Assembly (NCBI GenBank): GCA_903824665.1
Contig: CAIJXT010000034.1
Span: 1 to 64,000, forward strand
DNA length: 64,000 nt
Reading direction: 5' to 3'
Source: an uncultured Bacteroidota bacterium
Lineage (GTDB): Bacteria; Bacteroidota; Bacteroidia; Chitinophagales; Chitinophagaceae
Shown piece after piece: positions 29,545 through 36,751 of this stretch (the first letter of the stretch is position 1; each line of letters opens with the position of its first letter). The notes under the pieces are model-generated. The model was not told where the DNA came from. It saw only the letters and a program-made list of their open reading frames with translations, and ran no database searches. Both the position numbers and the translations under genes were made by a program.

Positions 29545-30399
29545 CTATGCCGCCGTTTTGTGTTTTTGCGCACTTTTTCGCGCAATTTCCTGTTTTCGTG
29601 CTTTTCTGCTTAATTTGTTGATAGTCTTGTTTTTACGAAACATGATATTTTTACTTTTTGCGCAGTTTTTGCGCACTTGCTTCTCACTGCCAAGGATTTC
29701 CGATTCGGTGGTTTGCTGTTCCTCTGTTTCGTTTGGGCAGTCGATATTTTCTTCGTCTACGGGTTGTTTAGGGGTACCGGGGAGGGTGCTTATCTCTTCT
29801 TCGGAGGGGAAGGGGATGCCACAGCGCTTGTAGGTTTCTACTGTTTCGGGATCAGAGAAGAAAGCTTCGCGATGGTCTATCAGCGTTTCGGTTCTGTCGG
29901 GGTCGGGGTATGGGATGGTGCCCGAGAGGCCGGTGAAATGGGCAGGGAGGAGTGTATCCCGGTTGATGTTGGCACGGGAGGTCATATACTCATCTAGGTA
30001 AGGCATGACAGCCTGTGCAAGCTCGGGGTTCTTTGCATGGAGCATATCCATAAAGTGGCCGCACAGCTCGATGGACTCGTTGAGGGCAGCACGGCTTTTG
30101 AGGTTCTTGATGGTGCGGGTGAGCTTGTAGAGTGCGTCGATCTCTACGGGCTTGACGGGGTCTGTGACGCGTCGCTCTGACAGGTACCGCTCGGTAAGGT
30201 TGCCAAAGATGTGGTAACAGTTCTCTACGAGTATAGCGGGCATGTGCTCGGCTGATTTTTTGAGGCGGTCCCAGTCGCCCTCTCTGACCCAGTAGGATAG
30301 GCTGCGCCGGCTGATTTCGAGCATGGCGGCAATCTGGGTTTTGTTGAGGCCGGTCTGGAAGTAGAGATTGCGGGCTTGTTGCTTTTTTTCTGTATTCAT
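29545..30399 (-). CDS. HTH protein resembling terminase gpP-like small subunit
   Basis: A 284-residue protein from the ATG at 30399 (MNTEKKQQARNLYF). The frame stays open further upstream to 30792, but that part is repeat sequence and unlikely to be translated. Residues ~8-45 form a helix-turn-helix (LNKTQIAAMLEISRRSLSYW) like that of gpP-type terminase DNA-binding domains. The middle is helical and the C-terminal ~35 residues are very Lys/Arg-rich. It could be a phage or mobile-element remnant, or a domesticated DNA-binding protein. No portal, capsid or large terminase gene is near. It lies directly beside the 30584-31330 repeat array, and its relation to that array is open. Confidence 0.65.
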   Translation of the reverse strand: MNTEKKQQARNLYFQTGLNKTQIAAMLEISRRSLSYWVREGDWDRLKKSAEHMPAILVENCYHIFGNLTERYLSERRVTDPVKPVEIDALYKLTRTIKNLKSRAALNESIELCGHFMDMLHAKNPELAQAVMPYLDEYMTSRANINRDTLLPAHFTGLSGTIPYPDPDRTETLIDHREAFFSDPETVETYKRCGIPFPSEEEISTLPGTPKQPVDEENIDCPNETEEQQTTESEILGSEKQVRKNCAKSKNIMFRKNKTINKLSRKARKQEIARKSAQKHKTAA

Positions 30400-30583
30400 G
30401 GTGCTGATTTTAGGTATTTGGGTGTGAAGGTCGGGAGGGTTTTGGTCGTGGGCAAACGGGGTGTATATGATATGCAGCCAGCTGCATATCATAAGACGTA
30501 TACGCGATATGATAAAAAGTTCTTTCGGCTGTGGGCGCGGGTTTTGGGGTGAATTTATGTTTGGCAAACAAGCGGTACTATCT

Positions 30584-30625
30584 GCCCATCCGCTCGTACC
30601 TTTTTCTGCAGCGAAAAAAAGTACC
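30584..30625. repeat. Partial copy (A) of the hairpin repeat
   Basis: It carries only the leading part of the longer repeats: the shared GCCCATCCGCTC start and an imperfect GTACC(T)n-CTGCAGC-G(A)nGTAC hairpin. The body of the repeat is missing. Confidence 0.75.
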
Positions 30626-30710
30626 GGTGGAATGTAAAGATGTTTCTCTGCGCGGCTGCCCACGGGGCTATGCGCTTGATCAACATGACAAACCCAAGTA
30701 TTAATACTTT

Positions 30711-30980
30711 GCCCATCCGCTCGTACTTTTTTTCTGCAGCGAAAAAAAGTACCAAAAAAACGCCGCCCTTTGCCCAATCGCTCCGCGGGCAAAGGGTTAG
30801 CTCTACGCTGTTATCCTTCGGCGCTATGGGGCTGCATGGCACTGGTTTGCTGACTATGCAGTGCTGCTATTAAGCGGCTGTGCATGGCTTGTGATTTGTT
30901 GGTTTTTTTAAACGTCCAGATCCACATCTACGACATCAAAAGGTGCCATCATGGGCTGGGCTTCTTTTCTACTTTCAGCA
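30711..30980. repeat. 270-bp intergenic direct repeat, copy B
   Basis: It starts GCCCATCCGCTC. Hairpin 1 is GTACTTTTTTTC/GAAAAAAAGTAC (30723-30752); hairpin 2 is CCCTTTGCCC/GGGCAAAGGG (30766-30796). A 164-bp body (30798-30961) is about 95% identical to copy C with no gaps, followed by a weaker shared tail up to TTTCAGCA. No good reading frame runs through it. It is likely a non-autonomous mobile or structured element. Confidence 0.85.
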
Positions 30981-31053
30981 TGATGTTTTGTTGTTCCTGT
31001 TTTTTAGTTTGTTGCAGCCAGTCGGGAAACTAGCGCCCAGCAAAGTGATATCA

Positions 31054-31330
31054 GCCCATCCGCTCCTACTTTTCTTTTTTTTCGCAAAAAAGAAAAGTAG
31101 CAAAAGAAAAAGGCGATTTTTTGCCAAAGGCTCCGCCGGCAAAAAAATAGCTCTACGCTGTTTTCCTTCGGCGCTATGGGGCTGCATGGCACTGGTTTGC
31201 TGCCTATGCAGTGCTGCTATTAAGCGGCTGTGCATGGCTTGTGATTTGTTGGTTTTTTGGAACGACCGGATCCACATCTACGACATCAAAAGGTGCCATC
31301 AAGAGCTGGGCAGGGACTCTACTATCAGCA
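31054..31330. repeat. 277-bp intergenic direct repeat, copy C
   Basis: Same layout as copy B. Hairpin 1 is CTACTTTTCTTTTTT/AAAAAAGAAAAGTAG (31066-31100, 15 bp); hairpin 2 is TTTTTTGCC/GGCAAAAAA (31117-31146). The body is 31148-31311. The hairpin arms differ from those of copy B on both sides so that pairing is kept. It ends about 25 bp from the stop of the membrane protein gene at 31355. Confidence 0.85.
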
Positions 31331-31354
31331 AAGCTCCTTTATTTAATTTTCTTT

Positions 31355-31846
31355 TTATGATTCCGGCAAGTCGTCTGGTACGGCTATATGGCGTGGATAG
31401 GAAAGGTATACCCCTGCCCATGAGAAAACGAAATGTGGGAGAAGGTAACCTGCCATAATTATTTGTATAACCTCTGCAGTGGTGTCCGAAAAATACCGGA
31501 TTGTACAGTAAACAGCAATAGCCGACAGCAACGATAAAATAATCGCTGCTACATACCTGGGCAAACCTGCACGTGCCAGCAGCGTAAAAAGAATAATGTA
31601 GACCGCAGCAGCAGGGATGGAAAACAGACCAGCGAAAAGACAAAAAAAGGAAAAGAGCTCTAAATAGTCTTCATTATAGGGCCCCGTATTGCTTAGCAGC
31701 GGCTTACCGCTATCTACGGCTATGATTATAATCAGCAGGAACGCACCTGCCAATATAGTAAGGATCCAGATGAAAAACGCTGCAAGTACAGGACGTATTT
31801 TACCGGGTTTGTGCTGTAACATTGGTATAAAAATGTTTCCATGCAA
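31355..31846 (-). CDS. Multi-pass membrane protein, unknown
   Basis: A 163-residue protein with four hydrophobic segments (residues ~20-43, ~64-88, ~92-113 and ~128-147) separated by short loops. The N-terminus is short and basic, the C-terminus short and polar. I recognise no family or catalytic motif. Its stop lies just beyond repeat copy C, and a palindrome-rich gap separates its start from the next membrane protein on the same strand. Base composition is nearer to the main chromosome than to the AT-rich block to its right. Confidence 0.6.
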   Translation of the reverse strand: MHGNIFIPMLQHKPGKIRPVLAAFFIWILTILAGAFLLIIIIAVDSGKPLLSNTGPYNEDYLELFSFFCLFAGLFSIPAAAVYIILFTLLARAGLPRYVAAIILSLLSAIAVYCTIRYFSDTTAEVIQIIMAGYLLPHFVFSWAGVYLSYPRHIAVPDDLPES

Positions 31847-31872
31847 TGTAGGAGTTTATTTTCCTGCGCAAG

Positions 31873-31930
31873 GCTGTTGGTCAGAAAATAAGACCAACAG
31901 CGGAGAAAAGTCGTCAATCTGGAGATTGAC
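31873..31930. repeat. Two adjacent palindromes
   Basis: GCTGTTGGTC/GACCAACAGC (31873-31882 and 31892-31901, 9-base loop) is followed by GTCAATCT/AGATTGAC (31913-31920 and 31923-31930). They lie between two minus-strand genes and may end transcription from the right-hand one, though neither has a clear T-run. They sit at the left edge of the AT-rich island. Confidence 0.55.
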
Positions 31931-31984
31931 TACCGCTGTGACGAAGTCGGGAGACTACGCCAAGCTAATATTTGCAGCAAATTC

Positions 31985-32602
31985 TTATTTGTTATTGTTG
32001 CCATTTTTCGTCTGTACTTTTTCAGGTACGATCATTTGTATAATTGGTCTTAGTGAAGGGGTTGTCAGTTTGAGAATAAGTCCTGATAAAACGATAGCAA
32101 TTAATATCAAAACAAAAATTGAACTTTCTTGTTTCTTGTCCTTTAGCTTTGACAGTGTTGGCAGAAATATTTTGGTAAGTACTTTGGTCAGCAAGAAAAC
32201 AAGCAAAAAGAATATTCCAAAAAATACTAATAGTATTAATAACCCAGCAAACTCTACAACAAAGTACCAAACCAGTCCAATTTCAACTGAACAGAGCAGA
32301 AAGAAGAATAACTCGTACCTCCATGTCCCGTCATTTGAATTAAGCGTAAATAAAATCAGTTCAAGCCAAACTAATATTGAAAGAATAAAAAATGTTGGGA
32401 GCAGAAATTCAGCAGCACCTTCGCCTTTGAGAGTGGTTGAATAAATAAAAAGTGCATTAAACACTCCGAAAAGTGTCACCAAATTTGTTGTCCTATCTAA
32501 GAAGTCCTTGAAAGGAACTCCTTTTTCTTTTGAATCTTTCTCCATAAGTAGCATCGTCAAACTAATTACCACTAAACATCTGGATTGACGCATTGCTATC
32601 AA
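31985..32602 (-). CDS. Multi-pass membrane protein of the AT-rich island, unknown
   Basis: Up to 205 residues; starting at the internal Met at 32545 (MEKDSKEKGV) gives 186 and may be the real start. It has about five hydrophobic segments, two of them merging into a long Leu/Phe-rich stretch, and a Lys-rich C-terminus. It is AT-rich like the RloAB genes to its right, but a terminator at 32738-32764 separates it from them, so co-transcription is unlikely. No family recognised. Small multi-TM proteins are common membrane effectors in defence islands, but nothing specific shows that here. Confidence 0.6.
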   Translation of the reverse strand: MIAMRQSRCLVVISLTMLLMEKDSKEKGVPFKDFLDRTTNLVTLFGVFNALFIYSTTLKGEGAAEFLLPTFFILSILVWLELILFTLNSNDGTWRYELFFFLLCSVEIGLVWYFVVEFAGLLILLVFFGIFFLLVFLLTKVLTKIFLPTLSKLKDKKQESSIFVLILIAIVLSGLILKLTTPSLRPIIQMIVPEKVQTKNGNNNK

Positions 32603-32737
32603 TCCACTTGGATTAGTAGGTGTTGTTTAGTAAATATATAGAAAATGCCAAGCGAGGTCAAGATGATTCGACTATGTAGGCACTCCATTTGTGATATTTT
32701 TAAAATAAAAAATCGAAGTTCTTGTGAAATATAAAAA

Positions 32738-32764
32738 CAAAACCCTTGCTTCGCATGGGTTTTG
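32738..32764 (-). terminator. Intrinsic terminator of the RloAB operon
   Basis: Read on the minus strand: CAAAACCC-A-TGC-GAA-GCA-A-GGGTTTTG, an 11-bp stem with one symmetric mismatch, followed by TTTTTATA. It lies about 100 bases past the rloB-like stop. Confidence 0.75.
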
Positions 32765-32867
32765 TGAAGTGTTGGCTTAACAGGCGAAATGTTGAAACAG
32801 ATATGGGATGATTTATTGAAGATATATGAAGTAGCCAAAAGATTGTTTATATGACGTATTGTTGTAG

Positions 32868-33572
32868 CTATTGAGCATTATTGTATTTCTCAGTTATCTC
32901 ATCATTAAACACTTGGGATTTTCCCATAAGTTCTTCAACAAGTTTAAACACTTGAGTTGCTGGATTATAATTTGCAAATGCTTCTCCAATCATTTCATTA
33001 TTGAGTTCTTTTGCCCAGCGAATAGCCATTTCTTGATTTCCTACTTTGTTCAACAGAGAATACATATTAGTATCATTTTTTTTGTAGGAAAACCTCTTGC
33101 CTTTCAATAGTTTTGAATTTATTGCAGCTTCTATAGCCTTTTTGTATTCTTCTCTATCCATTGCAGTTATGCGATTGTGAAAATGCAAAAGATACCAAAG
33201 TTCAAACGCTTGATTACTCCATGCGCATTCAATATTATTAGCTTTTGCTTTTAAAATTGCATTATTGAAGGCCGTGGATTTAAAACTGTCTTTATCGAAC
33301 ACTGCCCAAACTCTATCATATTTTTGCTTGGTGGTGTCACGCAATTCAATTGCTTTTTCAACTACCTTTAGTGTACTAATTCCGCCCCCTTCAAATTGAA
33401 TATCATACACAAGTTTACCCACTTGCTTAGGGAATGCTTTAAAGTAGTTAGGTTCAGTTTTTTCACCCTCACATACAATCAAGAAATATGCTACAAGCTC
33501 TTTGGATTTTTTTTCCTTTTTAAATTGAAAACGTTTTTTTAAAGCATTGTCAATTTTTATTGTTCTCGCCAT
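32868..33572 (-). CDS. rloB: RloB-like protein (predicted TOPRIM-like effector)
   Basis: A 234-residue protein with the RloB family pattern: basic N-terminus, LIVCEGEKTEPNYF (residues 31-44), a second acidic motif VFDKD (91-95), and the SNQAFELWYLLHFHN signature (119-133). The first Glu and the later DxD are spaced as in TOPRIM-type nucleases; that reading is my inference. RloB genes are found beside ATPase genes in restriction and phage-defence loci. Here it follows the ATPase gene by 10 bases on the same strand and is markedly AT-rich. Likely role: effector of a two-gene abortive-infection-type system controlled by the ATPase. Confidence 0.85.
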   Translation of the reverse strand: MARTIKIDNALKKRFQFKKEKKSKELVAYFLIVCEGEKTEPNYFKAFPKQVGKLVYDIQFEGGGISTLKVVEKAIELRDTTKQKYDRVWAVFDKDSFKSTAFNNAILKAKANNIECAWSNQAFELWYLLHFHNRITAMDREEYKKAIEAAINSKLLKGKRFSYKKNDTNMYSLLNKVGNQEMAIRWAKELNNEMIGEAFANYNPATQVFKLVEELMGKSQVFNDEITEKYNNAQ

Positions 33573-33582
33573 GTTAAAAGTT

Positions 33583-34848
33583 TCAATTAGTTATAAAAGG
33601 AATGGCTCCATATCTCCCTCTTATGTAGTTTTTCTCAAAATTACCATCATTTCTGACTTTTGTCCCATCCGGTAAATTAACAGAATATAATGAGTACAAG
33701 TCAGTCTGTTCTAGACTATCTTTTTCGGTAAACCAAATCTGATCCCTTCTAAACAGTTCAGCACTCAATAAGTTAGTATCATGTGTTGCAAATAATAATT
33801 GTGCGTTATTGGGGTTAGTATCGGGACTATTAAAAAGGCTGACAATATTCATCGTTATCAGTGGATGAAGTTTTGCATCTAGTTCATCGATAACTAATAG
33901 TTTGCCTAGATTTAGAGTATCAAAAATTGGTCCTGATAAATCAATTATTTTATTGGTACCCTCTGATTCATTCTCATCTCTATCCCAAGAAACAGTATCA
34001 ATGATTTTTCCCTTTTTATCAAACTTATTATGTGAAGCCAATAAAACCACTTGCTTTTTACCTGTGAATTCTTTAATCAATTTTGACTTTAAATTTTTAG
34101 GTATTTCTCCCGGTAAATCTGTCGGATTAAATTCAATTTCACTTGGTATAAGATCACTAAATCCAAGTTTTAGTTTTTTAAAAAGAGACAATGATTCGTT
34201 ACATCCAGTTGTCTTCTTGTGCATCATCATTGTCGTGTAACCTTTATAGTCCTTGTGATCTACACCCGACAAAACGTTATAACCATCAAACCATTCAAGG
34301 ATTTGTTTTGAAATATTTCCGCCTAATTGAGCAACTAGCGATATGAACAGTCTGTTGTCATTTGTAGATACTTCCTTTCCGTTTCCTTCATCAAACTTTT
34401 CAGTTACGCCAATTCCGTCTTTGGTCCTTAAAAACAACGGCCTTTGATTTTTCACGCTTTTTCCTTCAAAAAGCCACTCGTTGATTATATTTTTTTGGTT
34501 GTATTCAAAACCATACCTGTATTTTTGCGTTTTATCCAAAAATACGACTTCAAAAAAAGTTGGAGCATTTTCACCTGTGGCTGACAATAAAAATGGACTA
34601 TAATCTAGTTCATCTATATCATTAAGTTTTACAGATGAAAGAACTACTTCTTTCATCCTGTAAAGAGCTTTTATAAGGTTACTTTTACCACTCGAGTTAG
34701 CACCGTACACTACTACTGAACGCAGCAATTTATTTTTATTGTAATTAAATACGTTGCCCTTTAATTCGGATATTCCTTCCGCCTCAAAACTCAATGTTCG
34801 TTTTTGGTTGAATGACAAAAAATTTCCGACTGTGAATTCCACTATCAT
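33583..34848 (-). CDS. rloA: RloA-like AAA/ABC-type ATPase
   Basis: A 421-residue ATPase of the AAA_15/AAA_21 group (SMC/ABC-like head). Walker A is GANSSGKSN (residues 49-57), Walker B with the catalytic Glu is LLVIDELDAKLHP (~317-329), and the switch His is FATHD (~352-356). The N-terminus IVEFTVGNFLSFNQKRTLSF is the family's typical beta-strand opening. The paired downstream gene is RloB-like. Such ATPases act as sensors that hold or release a toxic partner, as in PARIS and OLD/Gabija-type systems. Composition is AT-rich compared with both flanks, consistent with acquisition. Start: ATG at 34848, preceded by an AT-rich leader. Confidence 0.88.
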   Translation of the reverse strand: MIVEFTVGNFLSFNQKRTLSFEAEGISELKGNVFNYNKNKLLRSVVVYGANSSGKSNLIKALYRMKEVVLSSVKLNDIDELDYSPFLLSATGENAPTFFEVVFLDKTQKYRYGFEYNQKNIINEWLFEGKSVKNQRPLFLRTKDGIGVTEKFDEGNGKEVSTNDNRLFISLVAQLGGNISKQILEWFDGYNVLSGVDHKDYKGYTTMMMHKKTTGCNESLSLFKKLKLGFSDLIPSEIEFNPTDLPGEIPKNLKSKLIKEFTGKKQVVLLASHNKFDKKGKIIDTVSWDRDENESEGTNKIIDLSGPIFDTLNLGKLLVIDELDAKLHPLITMNIVSLFNSPDTNPNNAQLLFATHDTNLLSAELFRRDQIWFTEKDSLEQTDLYSLYSVNLPDGTKVRNDGNFEKNYIRGRYGAIPFITN

Positions 34849-35016
34849 TTGATTGATATTTTTTCACAATTTTAATGTATTATTTTGAAAAAATGTCTCT
34901 AATGGCAACTCAAAATGAGAATTTTTCTCAAAAAGGTGTTTTTTTAACTTTACTGTTGCAACAAAATTTCAGCTGCGTTGTAGGATGGTTCGAATTTGCA
35001 ATATGACCGGAAAAAC

Positions 35017-35130
35017 AAAGAGGATGTCTCAAAAGGTTTTTAACCCGCCTGAGAATCACATATACGAAAAATATCTCCATCTGGTACCCGAATAAAAGAG
35101 GCTGTCTCGGACTTTTGAGACAGCCTCTTT
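35017..35130. mobile_element. 114-bp IS-end / MITE-like element
   Basis: The ends are 19-bp inverted repeats with one mismatch: AAAGAGGATGTCTCAAAAG at 35017-35035 and, inverted, AAAGAGGCTGTCTCAAAAG at 35112-35130. A further direct copy of the first 14 bases (35095-35108) pairs with the right end to form a 14-bp hairpin with an 8-base loop. Ends of this AAAGAGGCTGTCTC type are, to my knowledge, common at insertion sequences. No transposase is present and no target-site duplication is obvious. The hairpin could also serve as a terminator. Confidence 0.7.
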
Positions 35131-35138
35131 GTGAAATC

Positions 35139-35195
35139 TAGCCCGAACAGGAATCGAACCTGCTCTAACTTGCGGTAAGCAGAATTTGAGTCTGA
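35139..35195 (-). pseudogene. 3' half of a tRNA-Leu(CAA)-like gene
   Basis: Read on the minus strand: a 4-bp anticodon stem CAGA/TCTG with loop CTCAAAT (anticodon CAA at 35186-35188), a variable arm CTTAC-CGCAA-GTTAG, a T-arm GCAGG-TTCGATT-CCTGT, the acceptor 3' strand TCGGGCT and discriminator A. The matching 5' acceptor (AGCCCGA) and a normal D-arm are missing; the sequence where they should be pairs at only three acceptor positions. It therefore looks like a tRNA 3' fragment or decayed tRNA at the border of the AT-rich island. Confidence 0.6.
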
Positions 35196-35286
35196 TTCAA
35201 TCTTAGTAAACCAGGAAAGCCGCTATCCCCCACCCCTTTCCCAACCCGTGCACAAGAGTATAGCCGCTGTTCACGGGAGTATTCGC

Positions 35287-35294
35287 TAAATTTG
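35287..35294 (+). promoter_or_regulatory. Candidate -7 box, MauE/thioredoxin-like gene
   Basis: TAAATTTG matches TAnnTTTG and ends nine bases before the ATG at 35304, implying a very short leader. No -33 TTTG at standard spacing. Confidence 0.45.
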
Positions 35295-35303
35295 CAGCCA
35301 CTG

Positions 35304-36263
35304 ATGCGGATACTACGTAACATATTGCTGATACTGGCGTCGGTAGCCACCGGTGCCACATTTCTGTACTCGGCATGGACAAAGGTGCTGCCGATACAGC
35401 CGTTTGAATACACGATGGTGGAGTACCTGCACGTGCCCTGGGTGCTGGCCACTGTAGCGGCACGGCTGCTGGTGGGGCTGGAGGCCGCGCTGGGCGGGCT
35501 TATGGTGCTGCACCTTTTTGGCCCGGGCAAGGCTGTGCTGAAGGGGGCCTTCGGGCTGCTGGTGGTACTGAGCGTGTACCTGGTGTGGCTGTGGGCCACT
35601 GCGGGCAACGAGGTAAACTGTGGCTGCTTTGGCGATGAGATATGGATGAGCCCGGCGGCATCGCTGGCCAAAAACGGGGTACTGCTACTGGTAACGGGCC
35701 TGCTGATACGGTATCACAAGGGGCTATCGTTCAGGTGGGGGCATACCCTGGCTATGGTGCTGCTGGCGGTAGGTACTGCACTGCCGTTTTTGCTGTATCC
35801 CATAACCATGGGCAAGCCGGGCTGGCTGAAAAAAGACGGCTATACGCTGGATATGGCCCCGCTATACGCCCCCATAAAGGACGATACCGCCGCGCTGCGG
35901 GTACCCTACCCCGATATGCCTGCCACAGATATGCGCAAGGGCAAGTACATCATAGCCTTTGTGAGCCCCTCGTGCGAGCACTGCCGCATAGCAGCCCGCA
36001 AAATGGCGCTGATGAAAAAAGACAATCCGTCGCTGCCGTTCTTCATGATAGTAGGCGGCATAGCCAGCGACCTGACGGACTTCTGGAAACAGACGCGATC
36101 GCAAAACCTGCCATGGATGCGGTTGCACCGCGACCCGTTTCTGTACTATACGGGTGGTATGTTTCCGCTGATCGTGTGGGTGAACGATGGCCGGGTAGAG
36201 GCAAAGTCGACCTACAATACGCTGACGCAGAGCGAGATAGAGGAGTGGGTGGCCCGGAAGTAG
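35304..36263 (+). CDS. MauE/DoxX-type membrane protein with C-terminal thioredoxin-like domain
   Basis: A 319-residue protein from the ATG at 35304; a TTG at 35292 falls inside the -7 box and is rejected. The N-terminal half has four TM helices with the CGCFG motif (106-110) seen in MauE-like proteins; a fifth TM follows at ~147-166. The C-terminal half is a periplasmic thioredoxin-like domain with a CxxC site (SPSCEHC, C224/C227). It probably moves reducing or oxidising equivalents across the membrane for folding of exported Cys-containing proteins. That would suit the disulfide-rich T9SS cargo here, but the link is inferred. Confidence 0.85.
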   Translation: MRILRNILLILASVATGATFLYSAWTKVLPIQPFEYTMVEYLHVPWVLATVAARLLVGLEAALGGLMVLHLFGPGKAVLKGAFGLLVVLSVYLVWLWATAGNEVNCGCFGDEIWMSPAASLAKNGVLLLVTGLLIRYHKGLSFRWGHTLAMVLLAVGTALPFLLYPITMGKPGWLKKDGYTLDMAPLYAPIKDDTAALRVPYPDMPATDMRKGKYIIAFVSPSCEHCRIAARKMALMKKDNPSLPFFMIVGGIASDLTDFWKQTRSQNLPWMRLHRDPFLYYTGGMFPLIVWVNDGRVEAKSTYNTLTQSEIEEWVARK

Positions 36264-36362
36264 CGGGCACCGGCATGCGTCACCATGGCAGTGGGAGCAC
36301 CAGACATATTACCGACAGGCATAAATTATGAGTGACTGCTTCGGATTTCGGGAAAATGGCGT

Positions 36363-36370
36363 TAAATTTG
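36363..36370 (+). promoter_or_regulatory. Candidate -7 box, small lipoprotein
   Basis: TAAATTTG, 25 bases before the ATG at 36396. A TTCG at 36340-36343, 19 bases upstream, is a 3/4 match to -33 TTTG. Confidence 0.45.
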
Positions 36371-36395
36371 TTGGCATCAAGAATATACAATAATC

Positions 36396-36644
36396 ATGAA
36401 GTTACTTACCCCCGCTGTTGTTGCTATTGCAATACTCTTTACACTGGCCTCGTGTGGCAAGATGGAATATACCTGCCAGTGCAAGATATCGAACGGATCT
36501 ACTACCCCACTTACGGAAGAGCTGGATATGGGTAAGATAACCAATAATGCCGCCCAGAAGCGCTGCAACAATCACCAACTGAACCGCGCCAACGAACTGA
36601 AATCGAGTGGCCAGGTGATACAGTGCAAGGTGGTGAACTTATAA
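36396..36644 (+). CDS. Small lipoprotein, unknown
   Basis: An 82-residue protein with a lipoprotein signal (lipobox TLASC, Cys at residue 20). The mature part is about 60 residues with three further Cys (YTCQC, KRCNN, IQCKV), suggesting disulfides. It follows the membrane thioredoxin-like gene on the same strand and is closed by a strong terminator. Family not recognised. Confidence 0.75.
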   Translation: MKLLTPAVVAIAILFTLASCGKMEYTCQCKISNGSTTPLTEELDMGKITNNAAQKRCNNHQLNRANELKSSGQVIQCKVVNL

Positions 36645-36661
36645 CTGAACCTGACGCATAT

Positions 36662-36697
36662 AAAAAGCCCGCATTGCAACAGCAGTGCGGGCTTTTT
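36662..36697. terminator. Bidirectional intrinsic terminator
   Basis: AAAAAGCCCGCA / TGCGGGCTTTTT, a 12-bp stem with a 12-base loop, between the convergent lipoprotein genes at 36396 and 36752. Confidence 0.9.
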
Positions 36698-36751
36698 GTA
36701 TGGTATCTGTAACCAATGCGGTGCAGGCAAGTGTGGTGCGCCGCGGTGGCA

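Noticed and set aside
29545-29976. The window containing a prophage, from the terminase-like gene
   Set aside because: There is no integrase, capsid, portal, tail or lysis gene nearby. A single HTH protein does not support a prophage.
30943-31458. A 171-codon plus-strand open frame through repeat copy C
   Set aside because: The translation is Phe/Lys-rich from homopolymer hairpins, runs antisense into the 31355 gene, and similar frames appear by chance in copy B.
32599-32838. A 79-codon minus-strand frame between the membrane protein and rloB
   Set aside because: It spans the RloAB terminator hairpin, is AT-rich by chance and has no start context or family.
35139-35225. A complete tRNA-Leu gene
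   Set aside because: The 3' half fits well, but the 5' acceptor pairs at only about three of seven positions and no normal D-arm is seen. It is called a remnant instead.
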